NCBI RefSeq assembly: GCF_026965535.1
Contig: NZ_CP114039.1
Coordinates: forward strand, 3,348,001 to 3,412,000
Origin: Corallococcus sp. NCRR
GTDB lineage: Bacteria; Myxococcota; Myxococcia; Myxococcales; Myxococcaceae
Direction: 5' to 3'
DNA length: 64,000 nucleotides
This document shows positions 53,854-63,217 of the stretch, in pieces (within the stretch, counting starts at the first letter, position 1; the number at the start of each line of letters is the position of its first letter). Under the pieces are notes generated by a model, which was given only the letters and a program-made list of their open reading frames with translations, ran no database searches and was not told the origin of the DNA. Both the position numbers and the translations under genes were made by a program.

Positions 53854-55287
53854 GTGGCGATGAACTCGCGGACCCCCATCCGTGGATACCGCGCGGGTTT
53901 CTTCTTCGTGGTGACGCTCCTGTCGGGCGTCATCGGCTTCATGCTCTTGACGGAGGTGCGCACCGGGCGTCAGGTGGACGCGCTGGTGCTGGAGGCCCTG
54001 GAGCGCGCGAGCCTCATCGGCCGCATCCGCGTGGACGTGATGTCGCTGGAGTCCGCCATCGAGGCCCACGTGCGCTCCAGCGGCGACGCCGAGCGCAAGG
54101 AAGCCGACGCGGTGATGGAGGACATCCTGGGCAGCATCCGCCAGTCCTCGGAGGCGTACATGCGCCACCTGCCGCCCGGCGAGAAGGAGATCTGGCTGCG
54201 CTTCAACGGCGCGTGCCAGGGGCTGGCGGACCAGGTGCGCGCGGCGGCGGTGTTCTCACGGCAGCGCGACGCGGAGCGCGCCCGGCGCCACCTGGTGGAG
54301 AGCATCCGCCCCCTGGCGGCGGAGGTGGACCAACTGGCGGGACAACTGGCCACGGAGAACGCGTCCGACGCGCGCGTGCTGGTGGGGAGGCTGGGCACGC
54401 TGCGGGTGCGCAATACCGCATTGGGCGCGGCCACCACGCTCCTGGCCATCCTGCTGTCCATGCTGGTGGGCTGGCACATCATCTCCCTGCTCAAGCGCCA
54501 GGACGCCACCATCCAGGGGCAGCTAGAGGAGCTGGGGCGGCACAACCAGGAGCTGGATGCGTTCACCCGGCGCGTGGCGCACGACCTGATGGGCCCGCTG
54601 TCCCCGCTCAAGGGCTACCTGACGCTCATCCGGCGCTCCGGCGCGGTGAAGGACCCGGGCGCGCTGGAGATGATTTCGCAGTGCGAGTCCAGCGCGGTGC
54701 GCATGGGCGAGCTCATTGAAGCGCTGCTGCGCTTCTGCCGCGCGGGCACCCGGGGCGACGGGACGATGGGGGAGCTGGACACGGCGGTGAGCACGCTCTT
54801 GTTGGAGGTGAGCCAGACGGCCACGGCGCTGGGCGTGTCGCTGGAGCGCGAGCTGGAGCCGGGCGTGCTGGTGGATTGTCCGGCGCAACTGCTCCAGGTG
54901 GTGGCGCGCAACCTGCTGTCCAACGCGGTGAAGTACACGGCGGGGCGGCCGGATCCGCGCGTGAAGGTGCGGGTGGCGACGGAAGGGACGGACGCGGTGG
55001 TGGAGGTGACGGACAATGGGCTGGGGATGAGCGCGGCGACGCAGGCGTCGCTCTTCCAGCCGTTCTTCCGGGCCGCGGAGGTGCGGGGCATTCCCGGGCA
55101 CGGCCTGGGGCTGGCGACCACCCGGCGCGTGGTGGAGGCGCACGGCGGCACGCTCACGGTGCATTCAGAAGAGGGCAAGGGCACGCGGATCCGCGTGCGG
55201 TTCGCACGTGTGGCGCGCACTCCGGCGCCGCTTGTGGTGGAGTCCGGGGCGCAGCGCGACGCCCCCTCCATCCGCAAGGCCTCATGA
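53854..55287 (+). CDS. Membrane histidine kinase
   Basis: 477 residues. GTG 53854 is chosen over ATG 53860 because AAGGAG lies seven bases before it. Two membrane segments (FFFVVTLLSGVIGFMLLTEV and TLLAILLSMLVGWHIISLL) flank a helical periplasmic region of about 150 residues, 4-helix-bundle-like (CHASE3-type). The H-box is 'FTRRVAHDLMGPLSPLKGYL', the N-box 'RNLLSNAVKYTAGRPDP', with G1 'DNGLGMS' and G2 'GHGLGLATTRRVVEAHGG'. It is translationally coupled to the regulator gene by ATGA. Confidence 0.93.
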   Translation: MAMNSRTPIRGYRAGFFFVVTLLSGVIGFMLLTEVRTGRQVDALVLEALERASLIGRIRVDVMSLESAIEAHVRSSGDAERKEADAVMEDILGSIRQSSEAYMRHLPPGEKEIWLRFNGACQGLADQVRAAAVFSRQRDAERARRHLVESIRPLAAEVDQLAGQLATENASDARVLVGRLGTLRVRNTALGAATTLLAILLSMLVGWHIISLLKRQDATIQGQLEELGRHNQELDAFTRRVAHDLMGPLSPLKGYLTLIRRSGAVKDPGALEMISQCESSAVRMGELIEALLRFCRAGTRGDGTMGELDTAVSTLLLEVSQTATALGVSLERELEPGVLVDCPAQLLQVVARNLLSNAVKYTAGRPDPRVKVRVATEGTDAVVEVTDNGLGMSAATQASLFQPFFRAAEVRGIPGHGLGLATTRRVVEAHGGTLTVHSEEGKGTRIRVRFARVARTPAPLVVESGAQRDAPSIRKAS

Positions 55288-56645
55288 GCACAGCCCGAAT
55301 CCTCGTCGTCGATGATGATCCGCATGCGCGCGACCTGCTCCAGCGCCTGCTGGGCGTGCTGGGGCCGGTGACGCAGGCGCCGGACCCCAAGGGCGCGGCG
55401 GAGCGGATGGGCGAGCAGTCCTTCGACCTGGTGCTCACGGACATGGCCATGCCCGACCCGGGCGACGGCCTGAAGGTGCTCCAGTTGGTGCGGCAGAACC
55501 TGCCGGACACACCGGTGATCGTCGTGACGGCGTTCGGCAACATCGAGGGCGCGCTGGACAGCATCCAGCAGGGCGCCTTCGACTATCTGTCCAAGCCGTT
55601 CGACGTGGACGCCATCATGCGGGTGGCGAAGCGCGCGCTGGAGCAGAAGCGGCTGGTGGAGGAGAACCGCACGCTGCGCAAGCAGGTGGAGCGCACGTCG
55701 CTGGTGGGCCGCAGCCAGGCGCTGCTGGAGGTCTACAAGCAGGTGGCCCGCGCGGCGACCAGCAACGTGCCGGTGCTGATTACGGGTGAGACGGGCACGG
55801 GCAAGGAGATGGTGGCGCGGGCGCTGCACAAGCGCTCGGCGCGCACGTCCGGGCCGTTCATCCCGGTGGACTGCGGCGCCATCACCGAGTCGCTGATGGA
55901 GAGCGAGCTGTTCGGCCACGCGAAGGGCAGCTTCACAGGAGCGTCGGGCGCGCGGCGCGGCCTGTTTGAGGAGGCCAACGGCGGCACGCTGTTCCTGGAC
56001 GAGATTGGCGACGTGGGGATGAAGGTCCAGTCCCAGCTTTTGCGCGTGCTCCAGGAAGGCGAGATCCGCCGCGTGGGCGAGAGCGTCCCGGTGAAGGTGG
56101 ACGTTCGGGTGCTGGCGGCGACGAACAAGGACTTGAAGGCGCGGGTGGCTGACGGGGCGTTCCGCGAGGACCTGCTGTACCGGCTGGACGTGGTGCACCT
56201 GCACCTGCCGCCCTTGCGTGAACGGCGCGAGGACATCCCGGCGCTGGTGGAGCACTTCGCGTCGCTGCACGCGAGGGGCGGGGTGCGGCCGGTGGTGACG
56301 GCGGACGCGATGGCGCGGCTCACGGTGTACGACTGGCCGGGCAACGTGCGGCAGTTGGAGAACGTGATGGCGCGGGCGCTCGCGCTGAACGTGACGGGCG
56401 TGCTGGGGCCGCCGGACTTTCCGGAGCCCATCGGTGACGCGCCCAAGCGGCTGACGGGGCTCGCGGGGGACCTGCCTCCCCTCGCGGAGCTGTCCAGGCG
56501 GTACGCGGCGCACGTGCTCCAGCACGTGGGTGGCAACAAGAGCGAAGCCGCGCGCCTGTTGGGCGTGGACCGCAAGACGCTCTACAAGTTGCTGGAGGCC
56601 CAGGAGACGCCCGAAGGCATTCCGCCCACGGATGGGCGGAGCTGA
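55284..56645 (+). CDS. NtrC-type response regulator with GSFTGA loop
   Basis: 453 residues from ATG 55284, inside the kinase stop. The receiver holds 'VVDDDPH' and phospho-acceptor Asp53 (VLTDMAMP). The AAA+ domain has Walker A 'GETGTGKE', Walker B 'LFLDEIGD' and the C-terminal Fis helix-turn-helix 'GGNKSEAARLLGVDRKTLYKLL'. The sigma54-contact loop reads GSFTGA (residues 215-220) in place of GAFTGA. The Ala-to-Ser change may alter contact with sigma54 while keeping FTGA. Targets unknown. Confidence 0.94.
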   Translation: MSTARILVVDDDPHARDLLQRLLGVLGPVTQAPDPKGAAERMGEQSFDLVLTDMAMPDPGDGLKVLQLVRQNLPDTPVIVVTAFGNIEGALDSIQQGAFDYLSKPFDVDAIMRVAKRALEQKRLVEENRTLRKQVERTSLVGRSQALLEVYKQVARAATSNVPVLITGETGTGKEMVARALHKRSARTSGPFIPVDCGAITESLMESELFGHAKGSFTGASGARRGLFEEANGGTLFLDEIGDVGMKVQSQLLRVLQEGEIRRVGESVPVKVDVRVLAATNKDLKARVADGAFREDLLYRLDVVHLHLPPLRERREDIPALVEHFASLHARGGVRPVVTADAMARLTVYDWPGNVRQLENVMARALALNVTGVLGPPDFPEPIGDAPKRLTGLAGDLPPLAELSRRYAAHVLQHVGGNKSEAARLLGVDRKTLYKLLEAQETPEGIPPTDGRS

Positions 56646-56776
56646 TCCGCGGAGGCACTTTCCGCCGCTCGCGGCAATCGCCGTTCAGGGCGCAAGGACT
56701 GCCCACCAACGCGTAGGAGATCGCACCTGGGCCGACGTTGAGGATGTCAGCGGGGACCCGTAGCGTTGCGGCTTGT

Positions 56777-58588
56777 ATGCGCCGCCGCTGGTTCCCCCTC
56801 GGACTCCCCCTGTTGTTCTTCGCGTGCGCTCCGGTGGAGCCCCCCGTTCCCGCCGTACCGGTGGACGCGGGCACCGTGGCGGCACAGGCCCCCGCGCCGA
56901 CTGTGCAGACGCAGGCCTCCGCGCCTGATGTAGAGGCCGCGCGAGAGGAGGCCGCGCAGGCGCTCCACTCCGCATGGCAGGCCACCGCGCCCGAGTCGTC
57001 CGACGACGGTGGTGTCACGCATGCCGCTGCGCCTGCGCTGCTGGACGTCATGGAAGGCTCGGAGGACGCGGGCAGTGAGCCCTCGCTGGCGCAATCCATC
57101 TCCGTCGGGTCGAGCACCGAGGCCCTGCCGGGCGAAGAGGAACCGCAGGTCATCACCGAGTCCGATGTCCCCGTGCTGGAACTGGGACCGGATGGTGAGC
57201 CGTTGATCGACGCGGAGGACCCGGCGACCAATGCGGATGCTCTTGCTCAAGTCGATGCCAATGCGCTGGACGGAGGAAGCGCCGCTATCGTCACAGGCGT
57301 CGACGGTGACGAAGACGTCGTCGCTGAAGCACCGTCCATGGAAGCCGACGCGGGCATGGAGCCCTACGCCATCCCATACGCGCCGGACGCGGGCTCGCTG
57401 CGTGTGCGCCGCTCCATCGCGGTGCGCTCCGAGCCCCGGCAGGATTCGCCTTCACTGGGCACCGTGGCCCAGGACATGCGCGTGAAGTGGCAGGGCGCGA
57501 TGCGCGGGCCGGACTGCGACTGGGTGCAACTGCAACCGCGTGGCTGGGTCTGCGAGCGCTACCTGGAACAGAACTTCCGCGAGCCCCGCGTCCGCCCGCT
57601 GCCCCGAGTAGAAGAGGGTGCGCTCACCCCGGGCGTCTACGCGCGCGTGGTGGGCCACCGCGTACGCGCCTATCCGAGCCTCGCGCTCGCCCGCCGCAAG
57701 AAGCAGGGCGTGCTGCTCAAGGGCTCCGTCACCGTGAAGCTCCTGGGCCAGGTGAAGGTCGGCCGGCGCACCTTCTGGCGCACCTCCGACGGTCAGTACT
57801 TCGAGGCGCGCGTGCTGCGCGAACACCGCCCCTCCGACTTCAGCGGCCTGGACGCGGAGGCGCTCGCGTCCCTGCCCATGCCCTTCGGCTGGGCCCAGTC
57901 CCGCACCGCCCCCCGCACCGACGTGGTGGTGCGCAAAGCCCCGGACGCGAAAGCGGAACGAGAAACGACTCTCCCGCCGCGCACGCTCGTCTCCGTGCGC
58001 GAGCTGTCCCCCGACGGCCAGTGGGTCCGCATCGCGGAGGACCACTGGGTGGCGCGCGGCGACCTGCACGTCGCCTGGCCGTTGGCGTCACCGTCCATCG
58101 TGGAGCCCGGCGCGCGCTGGCTGGACGTGGACCTGGAGGCCCAGACGCTCGTCGCCTACGAGGGCGACCGCCCCGTCTACGCCACGCTCATCTCCTCCGG
58201 CCAACCCGGCACCGACACGCCAGAAGGTCTCTTCCGCATCTGGGTGAAGTTCGCGGAAGCCGACATGACGGGCACCACGGGCAAGGCCAGCTACCGCGTG
58301 GCCACCGTGCCATGGACGATGTTCTTCGAGGGCGACTTCGCCCTGCACACCGCCTACTGGCACGACCGCTTCGGCGAACCCGTGAGCCACGGCTGCATCA
58401 ACCTGGCCCCCAAGGACGCGCGAGCCCTCTACGGGTGGACGACGCCCGAAGTGCCCACCGGCTGGTCCATGGTCCACGCGATGCCGGACGACCCCGGCAC
58501 CTGGGTGCGCATCCGGGGCCAGGCCCACGAGGCGCCAAAGAAGCGCCGCAAGGGCGCCCCCGTCGTCGCCACCGTCCGGGACCTCTAG
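56777..58588 (+). CDS. L,D-transpeptidase (YkuD) lipoprotein with SH3-like domains
   Basis: 603 residues from ATG 56777, which gives a lipoprotein signal (PLGLPLLFFACAPVEP, lipobox FAC). Residues about 25-220 are acidic and low-complexity. SH3-like segments follow ('RRSIAVRSEPRQDSPSLGTV', 'ARVVGHRVRAYPSLALARRK', 'DVVVRKAPDAKAERETTLPP'). The catalytic domain holds 'YEGDRPVYATLISSGQPGTDTPEGLFRIWVK' and the active motif 'EPVSHGCINLAPKDARALYGW' with its nucleophilic Cys. It makes 3-3 peptidoglycan crosslinks or attaches lipoproteins in the periplasm. It ends on a CTAG shared with yjbQ. Confidence 0.93.
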   Translation: MRRRWFPLGLPLLFFACAPVEPPVPAVPVDAGTVAAQAPAPTVQTQASAPDVEAAREEAAQALHSAWQATAPESSDDGGVTHAAAPALLDVMEGSEDAGSEPSLAQSISVGSSTEALPGEEEPQVITESDVPVLELGPDGEPLIDAEDPATNADALAQVDANALDGGSAAIVTGVDGDEDVVAEAPSMEADAGMEPYAIPYAPDAGSLRVRRSIAVRSEPRQDSPSLGTVAQDMRVKWQGAMRGPDCDWVQLQPRGWVCERYLEQNFREPRVRPLPRVEEGALTPGVYARVVGHRVRAYPSLALARRKKQGVLLKGSVTVKLLGQVKVGRRTFWRTSDGQYFEARVLREHRPSDFSGLDAEALASLPMPFGWAQSRTAPRTDVVVRKAPDAKAERETTLPPRTLVSVRELSPDGQWVRIAEDHWVARGDLHVAWPLASPSIVEPGARWLDVDLEAQTLVAYEGDRPVYATLISSGQPGTDTPEGLFRIWVKFAEADMTGTTGKASYRVATVPWTMFFEGDFALHTAYWHDRFGEPVSHGCINLAPKDARALYGWTTPEVPTGWSMVHAMPDDPGTWVRIRGQAHEAPKKRRKGAPVVATVRDL

Positions 58589-59001
58589 TCGCCCAGCACG
58601 GACACCGTGACGCGGCGGCGGTGCGGTGACGTGCGGTGCTCCCAGACGTAGACGCCCTGCCACGTGCCCAGGTCCGCCTGTCCGTCCTTCACCGGGATGC
58701 TCAGGGACAGCTGCGTCAGCACCGTGCGCACGTGCGCCGGCATGTCGTCCGGCCCCTCCGCGTCGTGCTGGAACAGCGGGTCCCCGTCCTTCACCAGCCG
58801 GGAGAAGAACGCCTCCAGGTCGCGCTGGACGACGGGGTCCGCGTTCTCGCCGATGATCAGCGACGCGCTGGTGTGGTGCAGGAACACCGTGCACAGGCCC
58901 TCGCGGATGCCCGTGCCCTTCACCGCCCGCTGCACCTCACCGGTGATGTCCACCAGGCCCCGGCCCCGCGTGGACACCGTCAGCTCCTTCGCCTGATACA
59001 C
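58585..59001 (-). CDS. yjbQ: YjbQ family (UPF0047) protein, secondary thiamine-phosphate synthase-type
   Basis: 138 residues. No ATG fits: the frame upstream is Arg/Pro-rich noise, and GTG at 59001 has GGAGGG seven bases before it. 'GLCTVFLHHTSASLIIGENADP' and 'LGTWQGVYVWEHRTSPHRRR' are UPF0047 signatures with conserved His/Glu. Some members show weak thiamine-phosphate synthase activity, though the true role is not settled. Its stop shares CTAG with the transpeptidase gene. Confidence 0.9.
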   Translation of the reverse strand: MYQAKELTVSTRGRGLVDITGEVQRAVKGTGIREGLCTVFLHHTSASLIIGENADPVVQRDLEAFFSRLVKDGDPLFQHDAEGPDDMPAHVRTVLTQLSLSIPVKDGQADLGTWQGVYVWEHRTSPHRRRVTVSVLGD

Positions 59002-59024
59002 CCGGAAACCCTCCGTCCCGCGGC

Positions 59025-59755
59025 TCAGCGCCCGTCCAGCCGCTTCACGAGGAACGCCGCCAGCTGCTCCAGCTCCTCCGTGATGATGGTGTGCCCGCCG
59101 TCGAATGGCAGGAACTCCACCGGCAGCCCCGCGCCCGTCAGCAGGTCGCGCAGGCGCTCGCCCTCCTGGAAGGGCAGCACCGGATCCTGCCGGCCGTGGC
59201 CCTGGAACACCGACAGCGCCGGACGGCCTCGGGCCTTGGGCTCCCACTCCTTGCCGGCGACCATGGCCCCGGACAAGAGACACAGGCCGGCGGGGCACTC
59301 CTCCAGCCGCAGCGCCACGTCCGTGGACATCATCGCGCCCTGGCTGAAGCCTCCCAGCACCACGCGGCCCGGCGGCACCTGGAGCGCCGCCATCACGCTC
59401 ATCAGCGCCCGGCGCGCGGCGGGCATCCCCGGCGGCACGGCCTGGGAGTACTGCGCCCAGTCCCGCCCCTGGCCCATCAGGATGGCCATGGGGATCTCGA
59501 ACCACGCGCGGCCCCCGGGCATGCCCAGCGCGTCCAGCGACAGCAGGGCCTCCGGGAAGACGAACCGCACGCCCTGCGCCAGGCGGGGCGCCGCCGTCAT
59601 CAGCTCGGGCGCCAGCGCCACCAGGTCCGTGCCCGGCGCGCCGAAGCCGTGGCTCAACAGCACCACCAGCTCCGGCGCCGCGCCCTCGGGGAGCGCGTCC
59701 ACCACGTGGCAGTTCAGCTCTCCCAGCCGGGTGCGCACGTGGCGCGGGCGGAGGC

Positions 59756-59759
<4 letters not shown>
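59025..59759 (-). CDS. Alpha/beta hydrolase, carboxylesterase/phospholipase type
   Basis: 244 residues. The nucleophile elbow is 'VVLGGFSQGAMMSTDVAL' (Ser in GFSQG). The acidic residue lies in 'FQGHGRQDPVLPFQEGERLRDLLT' and the His in 'FDGGHTI'. Early 'VVLLSHGFGAPGTDLVALAPEL' supplies the oxyanion hole. This matches the Abhydrolase_2 (acyl-protein thioesterase-like) family. There is no signal peptide. The substrate is unknown. Overlaps the cyclophilin gene by four bases. Confidence 0.9.
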
Positions 59760-60457
<698 letters not shown>

Positions 60458-60532
60458 GGGGCGGGCATCCTAGCGGCTTTCGACCCGGCTCCAGCGTGTT
60501 AAAGAGGGTCTCCACTCCCGGAGGTTTCCCCT

Positions 60533-60883
60533 GTGACAACCGGACAGGAATGGCTGGTTGACGCGAGCGGCTGCGCGCCGGAGCGGCTCAAGGACGCGGC
60601 CGCGCTGGCGGCGCTCTTCGAGGAGCTGGTCGTCCTGATGGACCTGAAGGTCGTGGGCCAGCCGCAGTGGCACGTCTTCCCGGAGCCCGGCGGCGTCACC
60701 GGCCTGGCGCTCCTGGCCGAAAGCCACCTGGCCATCCACACCTTCCCGGAGCATGGCTTCGCGGCGCTCAACGTCTACTGCTGCCGCACCCGCGCGCGTC
60801 CGGACTTCGACGCGCTGGCGGCGAAGCACCTGGGCGCCACGTCGTGCCGTGTGCGCGAGCTGTCGAGAGGGGTGGAGGCGTGA
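60533..60883 (+). CDS. speD: S-adenosylmethionine decarboxylase proenzyme
   Basis: 116 residues, GTG start at 60533 with CGGAGG upstream. The self-processing site 'AESHLAIHTFPEHG' gives catalytic Ser64 (converted to pyruvoyl) and His69, and 'LNVYCC' gives Cys84; these match the prokaryotic SpeD spacing. It supplies decarboxylated SAM, the aminopropyl donor for spermidine. Its stop overlaps the next start (GTGA), linking it to the DUF4178 gene. Confidence 0.94.
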   Translation: MTTGQEWLVDASGCAPERLKDAAALAALFEELVVLMDLKVVGQPQWHVFPEPGGVTGLALLAESHLAIHTFPEHGFAALNVYCCRTRARPDFDALAAKHLGATSCRVRELSRGVEA

Positions 60884-62796
60884 CGCAGGGGGCGTGTCCG
60901 TCGTGTGGCGCGAGCGTGGAGTTCTCCGCCGGGTCGGCGCAGGTCGTGGTGTGCGGCCACTGCCAGACGATGGTGGCCCGCGTGGGCGCGGAGCTGGAGG
61001 ACCACGGCAAGGTGTCCCGCATCGTGGAGACGGACTCCCCGCTGCGCCTGGGCCTGGAGGGCCGCGTCAACGGCACCGCGTATCAAATCGTCGGGCACCT
61101 CCAGAAGGACCACGGCGCCGGCCCCTGGGACGAGTGGTACGTGGAGATGTCCGACGGCCGCACCGGCTGGCTCAGCGAGTCCGAGGGCGCCTTCCACCTG
61201 CTCTCCGACGCGGGCGTGGAGGAGGGCATCGAGCTGGAGCACCTCCACCCCGGGGACCGCCTGCGCCTGCGCAACCGCCCGCTGGTGGTGGAGGAGCGCG
61301 GCCACGGGCGCGTCGTCGCCGCGGAGGGGCAGCTCCCCAGCGACGTGGATCCGACCGCGGACAGCTACTACGTGGACGCCACCGGCCCGCGCGGCCTGTT
61401 CGTCACGCTGGACTTCGGCACGCGCGACCGCGACCCGGAGGTCTTCCTGGGGCAGCGGCTGGAGCTCAAGCAACTGGGCATCCCCGCGGGGGAGATGCGC
61501 CCCCGCGTGCGCAAGGCCCAGCTCCAGCAGGCGCGCTGCACCCACTGCAACGGCCCGCTGGAGCTGCGCGCGCCGGACCAGACGCTGCGCGTGGCGTGCC
61601 CGTACTGCGGCGCGCTGATGAGCGTGGCGCAGGGCAAGCTGGCCTTCCTCAAGCTGCTCCAGAAGCCGGAGCTGCCGGCGGCCCTCCAACTGGGACAGAA
61701 GGGCACGCTCGACGGCACGGAGTGGATTTGCATCGGCTACCAGGAGCGCTCGTGCGTGGTGGAGGGCACGCGCTACCCGTGGATGGAGTACCTGCTCTAC
61801 AACGCGGCGCGCGGCTTCACCTGGCTGATGGAGTCCAACGGCCACTGGGTGTTCCTGACGCCCATGGCCGCCGGTGACGTGAGCGTCGTGCCGCAGGTGT
61901 CCGCCTTCTACGAGCGCCGCCGCTACAAGGCCTTCCAGTCCGTCACCGCCGTCACCGACGCGGTGGTGGGCGAGTTCTACTGGAAGGTCTTCCAGGGCGA
62001 GAAGGCGCGCGCCACGGAGTACGTCGCGCCGCCGTACTCGGTGAACGAGGACGCCACCGACAACGAAGTCACCTACACGCATGGCGAGTACCTCTCCCCG
62101 GAGGCGGTGCGCGACGCGTTCAAGCTGAAGGAGCCGCTGCCCAGGCCCCGGGGCATCGCGCCCAGCCAGCCCAACCTGCGCCGCGACTCGATGATGCGCA
62201 CGCTGCGCTGGTCCGCGGTGTGGCTGCTGGGCCTGTTCGCCCTGTCCGCGGTGCTCCACGCGCGCGCGCTCAACGCGCGGGTGCTGGACCTGCAGGTGAC
62301 GCTGCCCAGGACCGCGAACTCCGGCACCCCGGACGCCATGCACTTCAGCGAGCCCTTCGAACTCGTGCGGGCCGGCAACGTGCGGGCGGAGATCCACATG
62401 TCGCAGTCGCTCAACAATGCCTGGGTGGGCGTGCAGGGCGACCTGGTGAACCAGGACACGCAGGACGTGGTGAGCTTCTACGAAGAGGTGAGCTACTACC
62501 ACGGGCGCGACAGCGACGGCTCCTGGAGCGAGGGCAGCCAGAACGGCAGCGTGTTCCTGTCGTCCCTGCCCAAGGGGAAGTACGTGCTGCGGACGACCAC
62601 GTCGTTCGACCCGGCGCTGAAGCTCACGGGGCCCCAGCTGGGGCCCGTCGTCAGCTACCAGGTGGTGCTCACGCACGACACGCCCAACGAGAGCTGGTTC
62701 GTCATCTCGCTGGTGCTGCTGTTGGTGATTCCGGCGGTGTCGTTCTTCTTCGCCAACGGCTTCGAGACCGAGCGCTGGAAGGAGAGCAACCTGTGA
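60880..62796 (+). CDS. DUF4178 membrane protein with two zinc ribbons
   Basis: 638 residues starting with GTG 60880, overlapping speD's stop. Two zinc ribbons occur (CPSCGASVEF..CGHC near residue 5-30, and CTHCNGPLEL..CPYC near 220). DUF4178 blocks are repeated: 'GLEGRVNGTAYQIVGHLQKDHG..WDEWYVEMSDGRTGWLSE' and 'GTLDGTEWICIGYQERSCVVEGTRYPWMEYLLYN'. Two membrane segments (SAVWLLGLFALSAVL and VISLVLLLVIPAVSFFFAN) lie near the C-terminus with a beta-rich domain between. It belongs with DUF350 and polyamine genes; function unknown. Confidence 0.88.
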   Translation: MTQGACPSCGASVEFSAGSAQVVVCGHCQTMVARVGAELEDHGKVSRIVETDSPLRLGLEGRVNGTAYQIVGHLQKDHGAGPWDEWYVEMSDGRTGWLSESEGAFHLLSDAGVEEGIELEHLHPGDRLRLRNRPLVVEERGHGRVVAAEGQLPSDVDPTADSYYVDATGPRGLFVTLDFGTRDRDPEVFLGQRLELKQLGIPAGEMRPRVRKAQLQQARCTHCNGPLELRAPDQTLRVACPYCGALMSVAQGKLAFLKLLQKPELPAALQLGQKGTLDGTEWICIGYQERSCVVEGTRYPWMEYLLYNAARGFTWLMESNGHWVFLTPMAAGDVSVVPQVSAFYERRRYKAFQSVTAVTDAVVGEFYWKVFQGEKARATEYVAPPYSVNEDATDNEVTYTHGEYLSPEAVRDAFKLKEPLPRPRGIAPSQPNLRRDSMMRTLRWSAVWLLGLFALSAVLHARALNARVLDLQVTLPRTANSGTPDAMHFSEPFELVRAGNVRAEIHMSQSLNNAWVGVQGDLVNQDTQDVVSFYEEVSYYHGRDSDGSWSEGSQNGSVFLSSLPKGKYVLRTTTSFDPALKLTGPQLGPVVSYQVVLTHDTPNESWFVISLVLLLVIPAVSFFFANGFETERWKESNL

Positions 62797-62815
62797 GCGG
62801 GCAGGGAGGTGGACG

Positions 62816-62977
62816 ATGAAGTACCTGGGCGGACTGGTGCTCGTGGCGTACGCGTGGGCCACCTATACGGGGTGGGCCCCATTCAGTAACGAGGAGCGCG
62901 GGCGGGTGACCGGCGACGTGAAGCGCGGTCCCGGCGGCGTGCTGCTGTGGACCGGTGGATTCATGGGAGGCAAGTGA
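62816..62977 (+). CDS. Short 53-residue membrane-associated protein
   Basis: Encoded between the DUF4178 and DUF350 genes. ATG 62816 has GGGAGGTGG upstream, and the stop overlaps the DUF350 start (TGATG), so it is coupled to its neighbours. It has one hydrophobic helix (YLGGLVLVAYAWATYTGW) and a Gly-rich C-terminus (GPGGVLLWTGGFMGGK). Too short for family assignment, but its operon position and ribosome site make it probably real. Confidence 0.65.
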   Translation: MKYLGGLVLVAYAWATYTGWAPFSNEERGRVTGDVKRGPGGVLLWTGGFMGGK

Positions 62978-63204
62978 TGCTGTTGCTCGGAGTGGTGGTC
63001 ACCCTGCAGGGAGTGCTGGCGAGCGTCATCTATTCGCTCATCGGCCTGGTGGTGTTCGTGGCCGGCTTCTACGTCATCCGCCTCATCCTGCCGTACGACG
63101 TGCACAAGGAGATCGAGGTCGACCAGAACACCGCGCTGGGCATCGTCATCGGCTCGTTCATCCTGGGCCTGGCCATCATCATCGCGGCGGCCATCAGCGG
63201 CTGA
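62977..63204 (+). CDS. DUF350 (UPF0719/YjfL-like) membrane protein
   Basis: 75 residues from ATG 62977. Two long hydrophobic helices (VIYSLIGLVVFVAGFYVIRLIL and TALGIVIGSFILGLAIIIAAAI) joined by a short polar stretch (PYDVHKEIEVDQN), the repeat unit of DUF350. Most members have two such repeats; this one has a single unit and may act as a dimer. YjfL-type proteins occur beside polyamine-linked and PspA-type genes, consistent with the neighbours here. Confidence 0.88.
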   Translation: MLLLGVVVTLQGVLASVIYSLIGLVVFVAGFYVIRLILPYDVHKEIEVDQNTALGIVIGSFILGLAIIIAAAISG

Positions 63205-63217
63205 AACACGTGACGCT

